NCBI RefSeq assembly: GCF_028745735.1
Contig: NZ_JAQZSM010000028.1
Location: 1-42,169, forward strand
Reading direction: 5' to 3'
Length of the DNA stretch: 42,169 bases
Source: Roseinatronobacter alkalisoli
GTDB taxonomy: Bacteria > Pseudomonadota > Alphaproteobacteria > Rhodobacterales > Rhodobacteraceae
The notes beneath the pieces were generated by a model. That model saw only the letters and a program-made list of their open reading frames with translations, was not told the origin of the DNA and made no database searches. Positions 25,189-33,259 of this stretch are shown here, in pieces. How positions within the stretch are numbered: position 1 is the stretch's first letter; the number at the start of each line of letters is the position of its first letter. The translations under genes were made by a program, and so were the position numbers.

Positions 25189-26019
25189 ATGTCCCCCAAG
25201 CGTCGCTTCCGGCCCCGCCTGACACTAGCCCTGGACACGTTCGGGGCATGGACGCTTGCCACCGTGTGGATTGCGCCGCTTCTGTTTGCAGTATGGGCGG
25301 CGTTCCATTCCACGTCGGATGCGGTAAATTTTAACCTTGTCGGCGCATTGACGCTCGACAATTTCCGCACGGCCTAGAACGGTGCCCCATGGTTGCGGTA
25401 TTTCCTGAACACTTTTCTGCTGGTGACTGTGGTGCCGGCGGGGCGGTTGGTGGTGACCACGCTGGCAGGCTACGCGTTTGCACAGTTCCAGTTTCCGGGA
25501 CGTGATGTGCTTTTCATCATTGTGCTGATGCAGCTTTTCATCCTGCCAGAGGTGCTGATCGTTGAGAATTACGCCATGGTGTCGAGGTTGGGAATGTTTG
25601 ATACCGTTTTTGGGATCGGCACGTCCTATGGGGCCAGTGCTTTCGGTATTTTCCTGATGCGGCAGGCGTTCAAAAGTGTGCCCAAGGAACTGGACGAAGC
25701 CGCGCGCATTGAAGGGTGCAGCTGGTTCGGTGTCTTGTGGCGCGTCTATGTCCCGTCGGCCAAACCGACATATCTGGCATATGCGCTTGTCTCGGTGTCA
25801 ACGCATTGGAACAACTTTCTATGGTCGCTTATCGTCACCAATTCCGAAACCACACGCCCGCTGACCGTCGAGTTGTCACTGTTTGGTGCGCCCGAGAGCG
25901 GCGTGAATATTTCGGTCATTTCGGAAGCAACCATCATGTCGATTGCTCCGTTGCTGATCGCGTTTTTGCTGTTCCAGCACCAGTTTGTACAGGCATTCTT
26001 GCGCGCGGGGATCAAGTAA
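25189..26019 (+). pseudogene. ABC sugar-type permease (UgpE-like), amber stop
   Basis: The N-terminal helix and leader (RPRLTLALDTFGAWTLATVW, IAPLLFAVWAAFHSTSDAVN, LTLDNFRTA) run into TAG at 25375-25377 and continue in the same frame as NGAPWLRYFLNTFLLVTVV. The family reads DNFRTAW-N-GAPWLRYF here, so one base change (TGG to TAG) explains the break. Downstream the rest is intact: FAQFQFPGRDVLFIIVLMQL, VPKELDEAARIEGCSWFGVL (EAA loop), FLLFQHQFVQAFLRAGIK. A point-mutated pseudogene, thus a younger lesion than in its partner. Unless an amber suppressor exists, the protein is lost. Confidence 0.85.
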
Positions 26020-26022
26020 GCC

Positions 26023-26248
26023 ATGGCGCATTTTCTGCAACTTACCGATCTGCATGTAGTGGCGCCCGGCCACTGTGTTCGGGCGTGCTGGACACTGGTG
26101 GGATTTTGCGCGCGGCAGTAGACCGCATCCTTACGCAAATGCCCGCCATCGGTCCGCTGGACGGGGTGCTGATCACGGGTGACATCAGCGATGATGGGGG
26201 ATTCGGATCACGTATTCTCGCAGGTGCAGCGAATGACCGGAGTCCGCC
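26023..26248 (+). pseudogene. Metallophosphoesterase, 5' fragment
   Basis: MAHFLQLTDLHVVAPG is the classic calcineurin-like start (D-x-H metal motif). A frameshift follows near 26070, after which CSGVLDTGGILRAAVDRILT and LDGVLITGDISDDG (second metal motif GDI-x-D) appear in another frame. The gene is cut off by the MITE at 26249, so the NHD and later motifs are missing. It starts three bases after the UgpE-like stop, so it was the third gene of the same operon, possibly a phosphodiesterase for the imported compound. Confidence 0.75.
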
Positions 26249-26412
26249 GATGCTGTTGAAAAACTCACCATCGCGCAGGATGGTCGTTTTGCCAGGAAAC
26301 CATCCCTGGCAAGGGCGTTTATGGAAACGGCGTTTTCTGAGCAGCATCGTACGGGAACAAATTTCCGATTTTTCAGGATGATTCAGGCCCTGCAGAGTTT
26401 TTCAACAGAATA
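26249..26412. mobile_element. 164-bp MITE, copy 2
   Basis: Identical over its full length to the element at 15108-15271. Here the 4-bp target duplication is CGCC (26245-26248 and 26413-26416). It lies inside the phosphoesterase fragment; no recognisable remainder of that gene follows. Confidence 0.9.
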
Positions 26413-26416
26413 CGCC

Positions 26417-26741
26417 CCTTGCAGAGGCGACGATAGGACCTACGTGATCGGCCCACAGCGGACACTCGTGGTATGATTGGAAGCTGCATTGCGGCATCAC
26501 CGAACCGTCCATTCGTGAATCACGCAGCATTTGGAGCGGTTGAGGGGCAGTGCGGACCTTTCGGACATCCGCTGAACGTGCGCAATCCTAGTTCGCATCT
26601 GCGGTATCGTCGACGTGCATCGAGAGCCGACTTTATAGGCGCGGCACTGCATCCGCGGCATCGTGCGAAAACGGACAGTTGCCCTGCCGTCCACGAACGC
26701 AAGTTGCGTTATCTTCCGGAGATTTATGTCAAGCGAACGGC
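26417..26741. other. Gene-poor stretch between MITE and hydrolase fragment
   Basis: About 325 bp without a credible gene. It holds dispersed-repeat copy E (about 26615-26690, minus), and a stretch near 26470-26530 (GCTGCATTGCGGCATCACCG) that may be a further, more degenerate copy. Confidence 0.45.
26615..26690 (-). repeat. Dispersed imperfect repeat, copy E
   Basis: On the minus strand: CAACTGTCCGTTTTCGCACG, ATGCCGCGGATGCAGTGCCG, then AAAGTCGGCTCTC. It is the most diverged of the five copies, but has the same order and spacing of blocks. Confidence 0.6.
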
Positions 26742-27342
26742 TTACTGATCCGTCGGTAGCAAGCTGAATTGCAAGCTAGAGGGATGGTCTGATCCAAAGT
26801 AAAGCATGTTCAGCGCTCGGCACTTCACCGCGCTGAGATCATGTCCGACCTCGTGGTTCGGATTGACATCGAAACGCGGAAAGTTCGAGGATGATATTTC
26901 AAGCCTGATCCGATGACCGATCTCGAACCGGTTTGCGATGGGGTACAGGCGCACGGTTATTTCGACAACTTCCCCGTCAGATAGGGCGCGCTGTTGCTCG
27001 AACCCGTCGCGATAGCAGGTGCGCAAAATTCCGTCTGATAGGTTCATGGCATAGCCATGAGGATAATCCGGCGTCGGGGGATACACATCCACCAGCTTTG
27101 CCGTAATGTCAGTGGTCGGGCGGTCTGAACTGATGAACAACCGGACAGAGACATCGCCAGCAATCGTTATGGCATGCTCAAGGGGCGGCGTCTCAAAGAC
27201 CAGCACATCCGCGCGGCTTGCCAGCGGCATACCAGGGCTGGTGGCACCGAACAGCTCTTGCGTCTCGACCTGATCAAATGCGCCTCCGACCATCAGCGGC
27301 GCGCCTGAGGTGATCGGCCCGCCGATTGTGGGTACGGGGTTT
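26742..27342 (-). pseudogene. CocE/NonD-family hydrolase, C-terminal fragment
   Basis: The minus frame NPVPTIGGPITSGAPLMVGG, FDQVETQELFG, DVLVFETPPLEHAITIAGDV, VRLFISSDRPTTDITAKLVD, IRLEISSSNFPRFDVNPNHE is the C-terminal jelly-roll domain of X-Pro-dipeptidyl-peptidase-like (CocE/NonD) acylhydrolases. The catalytic alpha/beta-hydrolase half is missing. Upstream sequence is replaced by the IS6 element, whose end supplies the apparent start (MTMIFATEA) of the open frame that reaches 27368. The fragment cannot be an active enzyme. It was probably part of the decayed transporter locus to its left. Confidence 0.85.
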
Positions 27343-28170
27343 GCTTCTGTCGCAAATATCATGGTCATGCGTGTAGCTTGTCAGGATGCAGCGCAGTAAA
27401 AAGTGACTTCGCAAGGATGATTGGACGGTGACGATGGTTGACTTCAAGGGCGCGCACTACCCGAAATCGGTGGTCTTGTTTGCGGTGTTTTTCTACCTGC
27501 GTTACCCTGTTTCCTATCGTGATCTTGAAGAGATAATGGAAGAGCGAGGTGTTGACGTTGACCACGCAACCTTGAACCGTTGGGTGGTCAAGTACTCCCT
27601 ATCGATTGCGGCTAAAGCTCAGGCGAAAAAGCGTCCGACGGCCATCTCATGGCGGATGGATGAGACGTACATCAAGGTTAAGGGCAAGTGGATGTATCAC
27701 TACCGCGCGGTGGATCGGGACGGCCAAACCCTTGATTTCATGCTGTCAGAGCGCCGTGACAAGTCGGCAGCGCGACGCTTCTTCCGGCGTGCGATTGGCA
27801 CCAACGGTATCCCCGACCGCATTGTTATCGACAAAAGTGGCGCCAATCTGGCGGGGCTGGAGGCGGTAAATGTGATCCTGAAGGTCACTGGAACAGGGCA
27901 GACTATCAAAATCCTGCAGGTCAAATACCTGAATAATATCCTCGAGCAGGACCAGCGGTGCATTAAGCGCATCACGAGGCGAATGCTTGGCTTCAAAGCC
28001 TTTCATTCAGCGTCCGCAACCCTTGAGGGCATCGAGGCCGCGCACATGATCCGCAAAGGCCAATTCGACAACAATGGCATGACCGCATTCCAGCAGTTCG
28101 CCCAGCTCGCAGCATAATTATGTCCAGCGTAAGCCCCCTCTTAACCAATCTGAAAATTTGCGACAGAACC
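27343..28170 (+). mobile_element. IS6-family insertion sequence
   Basis: About 828 bp with end sequences GCTTCTGTCGCAAA (left) and TTTGCGACAGAACC (right), inverted copies with one mismatch. The length and the single transposase gene fit IS6. The flanking eight bases (CGGGGTTT left, CGACGAGG right) do not match, so no target duplication is left. This points to recombination or an adjacent deletion rather than a simple insertion. It joins the hydrolase fragment to the metzincin operon. Confidence 0.87.
27434..28117 (+). CDS. IS6-family transposase
   Basis: A 227-residue DDE transposase. Start at ATG 27434 (MVDFKGAHYPKSVVLFAVFF); a GTG two codons earlier is possible. The N-terminal HTH region reads YRDLEEIMEERGVDVDHATL. 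The catalytic triad is visible as D in WRMDETYIKVKGKW, D in IVIDKSGAN, and E in NNILEQDQR. The C-terminal RMLGFKAFHSASATLEGIEA is standard for the family. Compared with the usual length of about 230-240 it is complete, so it may be active. Enzymes of this family move by replicative transposition, which forms cointegrates. Confidence 0.93.
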   Translation: MVDFKGAHYPKSVVLFAVFFYLRYPVSYRDLEEIMEERGVDVDHATLNRWVVKYSLSIAAKAQAKKRPTAISWRMDETYIKVKGKWMYHYRAVDRDGQTLDFMLSERRDKSAARRFFRRAIGTNGIPDRIVIDKSGANLAGLEAVNVILKVTGTGQTIKILQVKYLNNILEQDQRCIKRITRRMLGFKAFHSASATLEGIEAAHMIRKGQFDNNGMTAFQQFAQLAA

Positions 28171-28178
28171 CGACGAGG

Positions 28179-31100
28179 TCATTGCGCGAACAAGTCGAAC
28201 AGGCTTGCCGGTGGGTCGGCCTGGAGCCCGTGTTGCAGGCCGGTTTGCGGGGCGGGTTCGATCAGCAGGACCACCTCCTCCTGAAGGGTATTTCCGAAGA
28301 TATCCGCTAATCCGGCGCCCAGGCGCACGCTGTATGGGGCGCCGGCCTGTGCATGTGCGTCGGGCAGCAGGCTTGCCAGATGTTGCCTCCGGCCCTGATG
28401 CAGCTTGAACGGAATTTTGACGCCCTCTGAATCGTGCAGTTGCACTGCCTCGCTCAGGGCTGCTGGATCGATCAGCGTGTCGAACTCCAGCGTAAGCGAA
28501 CCGCCGGCGGCACCGGCCAGTAGGCGTGGCACCGGAGCACGGTTCAGGCGCAAGGGAAGATCGCGCGCTGCGTGGTGAAACCCGTCATCACTGACGATGC
28601 GCAGCGTCGGGGCTGGCCCGGCACGCAAATCTTCAGGCGCAATGGTTAGCGCCTGCTCGTTCTGGCGCAGTGCCAGCACATCCCAGGGCGGCCCGCCGGT
28701 GGGGCTGTAGCGGACAGTATGACGCAACTGTCCCGCGCCATCGGCTTCCCAGCTAAGCGTGACCGGCGCTTCGCCTAACTCCAGCGCCGGTGCGTCGTGC
28801 AGAACCTCAAGCCTGGGCGGCACGCCTGGTGCCGCGCGTTCGGCCAGCACGGTATCCCCTCGCCGGATCACAAGCCGTCGCGCCTGCGGGTCGGCCTCGA
28901 GCGCGACCGAGAAGAGCGGCCAGCGCGCTTCATCGTCATGGTGGTGATGTTGCACGACCTCCGCAGTGTGAGCGTGAGTATGGGCATGATCGTGGTCATG
29001 GTGATCGAGCTCTCCGCCGAACCGTGCCTGCGATACCACGCGTCCCTGCACGTCCAGAAGTTCCGCTGTAAGTGGTCCGCGCGACGTCACCTGCGGCGGT
29101 GGTCGCAAGGTAATCGCGTCGATCTCCAGCGCGCTGCCGTCGAGCGCGACCACCCCGAGCACTGTCAGATATTCGGGCCTTGGCGCGCGCGCGTCGGTCA
29201 GTATCGCTGGCTGGCCGGGAAGGTCAGCGAAACGAATCCCGGAAACCGGAAGATCGCGGCTGCCGAAACGTTCCCAGCGGGTCCCGAAGCTCTGCTGAAG
29301 TGCTTCGTACTCCCATTCGGATATCCACACCTGTCGGGCCGAGGTCAGATAGGGCCACATCACCGAAACAAGCGTGTCGTGGCTTTCCTCGTTGCCTTCC
29401 TGCGCCGATTTGTTCCACCCGTCGAGCCCCGAGGCATCGATACGAAACCCCTCGATCGTCTGATCGACATGTCCTGTCGCGCTGTTGATGCGCAGGCATT
29501 CCTGCACCAGGTCGATCTCGTCGGATTCAGCGGGATTGTGCCACATCCCATAGGTGTGAAGCACCTCGTGAACGAAGGCCATCACATACTCATCCCCGAA
29601 ATAGCAGACATGATCTTCCGGGCTGAGAAGGGCCATGCGCCGGTCCAGGTCGCTGACCCGCGAGAGCGCGCTGAATGCCAGCCCCGGCCCGGCAAAGGAC
29701 ATGGGCGCAAACAGCATCACGACCTCATTGTCCGACCCCAGGGCATGGGGCAGTTCATTTCGCATGAGATGTTCAAGCTGGTTCAGGTAGTTGCCCGATG
29801 TGCCAAGTTGCTCGGGTCCGATCCGCAACCCCAGCCGCATACCGCGCGCTGCGCGCACCGGCATAATCGCCGTCGCAAGCTCTTCGGCATCTGCAATGAC
29901 GCTGTTAATGACCTGCCGCATTTCGGTTGGTGGGCCGTCCTCCCATTCATTGACCTCGATCACGCCATAGCGAAACACGAGATCATCGGGCCAGACCGGC
30001 CAGTTCTCGACCTCGCGCACCTCCTCCACTAGCGTTTCGGGCAGGGGTTGCGGAAAGGGGTCGTATGGGCTGGCGACAAGCTCCAGTTCCGAGGTGAAGC
30101 CGTTCCATTCCGGCTCCCAGCCGAAGAAGTTGATCGTATTGCGGGCGTGTCGCCGGTCCTGGTCGCCAAAGCCGGACGAACGGTAGATGCGCAACTCGCC
30201 CTCGGCACCGGGCGGCGTGCCCCCCTGCCCCACCAGCCGCGGATGAAGCGGCGCCAGCGCGATGTCCATCGGGTAGCTTTCAGGTTGCCATGCCGGGTGA
30301 ATGTCATCATGCGGCAGCCAGTCTACATAAACCCGCGTCAGCGTGGGCTTGTCCATCACCAGCGGCGCGTCCCGGACGGTCTGAAAGACCCGCATGTCAA
30401 AGGCGGGGTCGTCGGCGGGCGCCTGTTCGTCGAGGTTGATCATCGTCGAGAAGCGCCACCAGTAATCTTCCTCCAGCACCTCGCCGCTGTCGATGGCGCG
30501 CACCCCGTCTTCGCCGCCGGTGATGCGCGCCTCATAGATCGTGCCCGAGCGCAGGGGGAAATCGGGCACGAAGGCATAGTCCTGCGCGCCCGCCTGCATC
30601 CAGGCGCCATCAACCGTCAACCGCTCGCCCGACGCATCGCGCGTGGAAAGCGAAAAGCCTTCGGTCAGCGAGACAGGTTCGACCGGATCACTGAAAGTGA
30701 CCTCAACGGCTGGCTCCCGATAGTTGACGTTCTCCCGATCATGCGCCGGTGTCGAGGCAAATACCTCGAGCGGCTCGTAAAGGCAGCTGTCCGGGTCGGT
30801 TTCCCAGGCGGCGGCCTCGCAGATCCAGCCAGAGATGCGCGCCCGCCGGCCTGTCGGTTCGCGGTCGTCGCTGTGATACTCGACCACATTCGCGGCGAAA
30901 CTCAGCCGGTAGGCATTGCCCCGTTCGTCAAGACGCACATGGCCGCCCTCGACCTGCGTGTAGTAATAGGCATCCTCCAGTTCCGTGAAGCTCGGGCTGC
31001 GCATGCCCTGAGGTGTTGCAAAGCCGATGATCTGCTCGGCATCGAACATATGGTTCGCAACTGCGCCCACCCCAGTGCCGCCGGTTGAACTGCCTGTGCC

Positions 31101-31589
31101 CGCGCCTGCGAATTGATGCCACGTGACGCCTGGCCCGTCGTTCGGCACCATGACGAAAACCTGCAAGGGCCAGTCGCGGGCATCCGAGTCGAGAAGCGCG
31201 AGAAACTGACGCCCGCTTGAGCGCAGTGCAACATGGTCGAAAACATTGAGTATACCTGCGCCCTGCAGGGTCTCGTTCCAGGCGCCGGTGGCCTGCATCT
31301 CCCAGACCACCGGCGCATGTGCCTCGATGGGCGATGCGCCGAGGATCGCTTCGGTCACTGCTTCGGGCAAGGTGCCGGTCCAGTCGGTGCGGGCGATTTC
31401 CTCCATCGAGCGGAAAAGCCCCTCGGGCGTCGACAGGTCGATGTCGAATTCCGGCACAGGCAGGTCTGGCAGAGCCTCAATCTGCTGGCGTGGTATCTCG
31501 ATCGTCTCTTGCGAGAGTGCAGGCGCCGTCGCGGCCATGGCCCCGATACATGCCGCGAAAAGGATAGCTTGCAGGCTGCGCGGCGGCAT
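28179..31589 (-). CDS. Large secreted putative metzincin-type metalloprotease
   Basis: A 1136-residue exported protein of a kind I do not recognise as a whole. Signal peptide about residues 1-27 (MPPRSLQAILFAACIGAMAA, cut near LSQE). About 290-380 looks like a bacterial Ig-like (Big_5) module: VEVTFSDPVEPVSLTEGFSL to YEARITGG and YWWRFST. Residues 674-684 are HEVLHTYGMWH, which fits the metzincin zinc motif HExxHxxGxxH: three histidine ligands and E675 as catalytic base. A methionine-turn candidate follows near LVSVMWPYL, about 60 residues later. Around 860-885 is a histidine-rich linker (HHDHDHAHTHAH, then HHHHDDE), which could bind zinc. The C-terminal third looks like further beta-sandwich modules. 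It lies 12 bp after its partner gene; the IS6 end is 8 bp beyond its stop. Confidence 0.8.
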   Translation of the reverse strand: MPPRSLQAILFAACIGAMAATAPALSQETIEIPRQQIEALPDLPVPEFDIDLSTPEGLFRSMEEIARTDWTGTLPEAVTEAILGASPIEAHAPVVWEMQATGAWNETLQGAGILNVFDHVALRSSGRQFLALLDSDARDWPLQVFVMVPNDGPGVTWHQFAGAGTGSSTGGTGVGAVANHMFDAEQIIGFATPQGMRSPSFTELEDAYYYTQVEGGHVRLDERGNAYRLSFAANVVEYHSDDREPTGRRARISGWICEAAAWETDPDSCLYEPLEVFASTPAHDRENVNYREPAVEVTFSDPVEPVSLTEGFSLSTRDASGERLTVDGAWMQAGAQDYAFVPDFPLRSGTIYEARITGGEDGVRAIDSGEVLEEDYWWRFSTMINLDEQAPADDPAFDMRVFQTVRDAPLVMDKPTLTRVYVDWLPHDDIHPAWQPESYPMDIALAPLHPRLVGQGGTPPGAEGELRIYRSSGFGDQDRRHARNTINFFGWEPEWNGFTSELELVASPYDPFPQPLPETLVEEVREVENWPVWPDDLVFRYGVIEVNEWEDGPPTEMRQVINSVIADAEELATAIMPVRAARGMRLGLRIGPEQLGTSGNYLNQLEHLMRNELPHALGSDNEVVMLFAPMSFAGPGLAFSALSRVSDLDRRMALLSPEDHVCYFGDEYVMAFVHEVLHTYGMWHNPAESDEIDLVQECLRINSATGHVDQTIEGFRIDASGLDGWNKSAQEGNEESHDTLVSVMWPYLTSARQVWISEWEYEALQQSFGTRWERFGSRDLPVSGIRFADLPGQPAILTDARAPRPEYLTVLGVVALDGSALEIDAITLRPPPQVTSRGPLTAELLDVQGRVVSQARFGGELDHHDHDHAHTHAHTAEVVQHHHHDDEARWPLFSVALEADPQARRLVIRRGDTVLAERAAPGVPPRLEVLHDAPALELGEAPVTLSWEADGAGQLRHTVRYSPTGGPPWDVLALRQNEQALTIAPEDLRAGPAPTLRIVSDDGFHHAARDLPLRLNRAPVPRLLAGAAGGSLTLEFDTLIDPAALSEAVQLHDSEGVKIPFKLHQGRRQHLASLLPDAHAQAGAPYSVRLGAGLADIFGNTLQEEVVLLIEPAPQTGLQHGLQADPPASLFDLFAQ

Positions 31590-31601
31590 CGGCCCCTCCC
31601 T

Positions 31602-32927
31602 TCAGAAACTGATAGGGTCTTCTTCCACGAGTGCGGTGTCGAACCTGCCCTCGGCGGTCATGCAATCCGAAAGGTCGGGGCCGTCCATGAGCCGTGCGCC
31701 CTCCATCCGGCACAATGTGGCGCTGAAGCTGCCCGTCGCATGGCCGCCACCGGGTTCGAGGTCAAGCCGCTCGAAAGTCACGCTCGCCTCCGAGCCGCCG
31801 TCACTGGAGACATAGAAGAGCTGCGGAATGAAGCTGCCCGAGGCCTCGACGAAATAGTTTACCTCGGCTGGAATCGGTGTCCCTATCGGAACATCCATAC
31901 TGGTCAGGTATACATCGATCGCCAGAACCTGTTCGGTCAGGATATTGGGGCTAGCCGGATCGTGGCCGCTGATGGTCAGGTTGATATGCTCCTGTCCACC
32001 CATCGGTTGGCCGGTGATTTGCCCCATCATCTCCGCCATGGGGTTATTCTCGCCCCCGAACATCTCGTCCAGCGCTTCAAGCTGGGCGCGCTCCTCTGGC
32101 GACAGCTGATCAGCAATGGCGCCAAAGGAGTCGGCAAAGGTTGGGATCGAGATTTCGGTGCGTTGCCAGTTGGCGCTGGCGCCCTGCCCGCCTTGGATCT
32201 CGCCTGCGATGGTCAGCCATTCGTGCGGTTCGCCATCGAGAGTTGCTGTCACGCGACCCAAGACATTCATCGTCACCGGGCTGTCATCGGCAGCCGCGAC
32301 GTCAGCCGTGGCGCCAGCCTCGGGCGGGGTCTCGACAGGGACCGCAGGGGCGAAGGGTGCAAGCGCGGTATCAAACTGGAAGCTTGCCTCGAAACACTCG
32401 GCAGAGACGACATCCGTTTCCTCGCTGTTGATGTCATGGGGGCAGAGCGTTCCAGCAACCATCCCGGCAACCGAGGCCGCCCCTTCCGTGAAATCCAACC
32501 TTTCGAGTTCCAGTATCACGTCATCCGTGCTCTGGAACACCAAATCCGGCTCTTCCTCGCCAGCTGACCAGTCGCGCACATAATTCATAATGATTTCGTC
32601 TGCTGGGCTGCTGGCATCAAGCGGCGCAGGGGCACTAAACTCCAGTCGAAGGACAGCCATGCCCTGCAGCGGGTGAACCCCGACCGGTGCCTGAAGCGGC
32701 AATGCCTCAATGCTGATCAGACCGCCATCGCCGCCAAAACCCGTACGGTAGCTGGCCATGGATCGGATAAAGCCCATGATGGGGCCGTGGAAGATCTCGA
32801 GTTCGGCAACCTCGCCGTCAAGCTCGGCGATCAGGTTTCCCATGTGCTGCTTGTCCTGCGCCTGCGCGGCCTCTGCTGGACAAACGATTACGGTCAGAAG
32901 CCACGCTAACATACGATTTGTCATCAT
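31602..32927 (-). CDS. Secreted two-module protein, partner of the metzincin gene
   Basis: A protein of about 441 residues with an N-terminal signal peptide (MLAWLLTVIVCPAEAAQAQ). I choose ATG 32927, seven bases after AAGAAAG, over a GTG two codons earlier. It is built of two related modules. Module 1 (about 30-205) starts LIAELDGEV and ends LERLDFTEGAAS, AGTLCPHD, AECFEASFQFDTAL. Module 2 (about 235-440) starts VTATLDGEP and ends FERLDLEPGGGHATG, SATLCRMEG, CMTAEGRFDTAL. The two cysteines at matching places in each suggest one disulphide per module. No family is recognised. It is 12 bp before the metalloprotease gene, so the two are co-transcribed; roles as inhibitor, chaperone or co-secreted partner are all possible. 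The IS256 end lies only 11 bp upstream of its start. Confidence 0.8.
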   Translation of the reverse strand: MMTNRMLAWLLTVIVCPAEAAQAQDKQHMGNLIAELDGEVAELEIFHGPIMGFIRSMASYRTGFGGDGGLISIEALPLQAPVGVHPLQGMAVLRLEFSAPAPLDASSPADEIIMNYVRDWSAGEEEPDLVFQSTDDVILELERLDFTEGAASVAGMVAGTLCPHDINSEETDVVSAECFEASFQFDTALAPFAPAVPVETPPEAGATADVAAADDSPVTMNVLGRVTATLDGEPHEWLTIAGEIQGGQGASANWQRTEISIPTFADSFGAIADQLSPEERAQLEALDEMFGGENNPMAEMMGQITGQPMGGQEHINLTISGHDPASPNILTEQVLAIDVYLTSMDVPIGTPIPAEVNYFVEASGSFIPQLFYVSSDGGSEASVTFERLDLEPGGGHATGSFSATLCRMEGARLMDGPDLSDCMTAEGRFDTALVEEDPISF

Positions 32928-32938
32928 ATTCACTTTCT

Positions 32939-33106
32939 TGAGATACGCTCAAAAGTTGGTGAAGGCCGTCATCAGACGACAGCTTGAGGTTGCTTGATCC
33001 CGTCTCTGAACTCGACATCCTGAATGACCTCGGGCAGACGGTTTGGCCCAGAGATCTTCCGCCACTTCTTCTGTGCTGACATCACCAGCCGGAAGACCAT
33101 GACGAA
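32939..33106 (-). mobile_element. IS256-family end fragment
   Basis: The minus-strand frame FRLVMSAQKKWRKISGPNRL, EVIQDVEFRDGIKQ is the last 45 or so residues of an IS256-family (mutator-type) transposase. It is followed by the element end, GAGATACGCTCAAAAGTTGG read on the plus strand at 32939. The rest of the element is gone. The left boundary near 33106 is estimated from where the OmpA-like leader match stops. Confidence 0.75.
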
Positions 33107-33127
33107 TGCGATCTTGCTTCTGAACAT
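32972..33127 (-). pseudogene. Chimeric stub: OmpA-like leader fused to IS256 tail
   Basis: ATG 33127 opens MFRSKIAFV, matching the first nine residues of the OmpA-like protein at 19826 (MFRSTIAVV), and then runs straight into the IS256 transposase tail to a stop at 32972 (51 residues). RBS GAAGGAACTACAGG is shared with the OmpA-like gene. The product is unlikely to be functional. Its promoter and leader remain, pointing at the metzincin operon. Confidence 0.7.
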
Positions 33128-33190
33128 CCTGTAGTTCCTTCGTTTCGTGAATCTTGCACGAAAGTCTAATCGCACAAGACTGACGTTTCT

Positions 33191-33207
33191 CCCTTCAAAC
33201 AGAGGGG
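33191..33207 (-). promoter_or_regulatory. TGTTTGAAGGG motif upstream of the chimeric stub
   Basis: Minus strand CCCCTCTGTTTGAAGGG, with TGTTTG starting 74 bp before ATG 33127. The leader from here to the ATG matches that of the OmpA-like gene at most positions (for example CTTG, TAGA, ATTCACG, AAGGAAC, ACAGG). It may now drive the downstream operon at 32927-28179. Confidence 0.6.
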
Positions 33208-33259
33208 CCGGCGCGATTTCTGGTGCATATGGGCAAGTTATCAGAACGGCATGTGCCCG

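Noticed and set aside
27335-28178. 8-bp target duplication for the IS6 element
   Set aside because: The flanks differ (CGGGGTTT against CGACGAGG), so none is present.
30048-31088. Long plus-strand frames antisense to the metzincin-like gene (also 28797-30032 and 31233-32567)
   Set aside because: Arginine- and proline-rich composition, no ribosome-binding sites, and they oppose genes with signal peptides and clear motifs.
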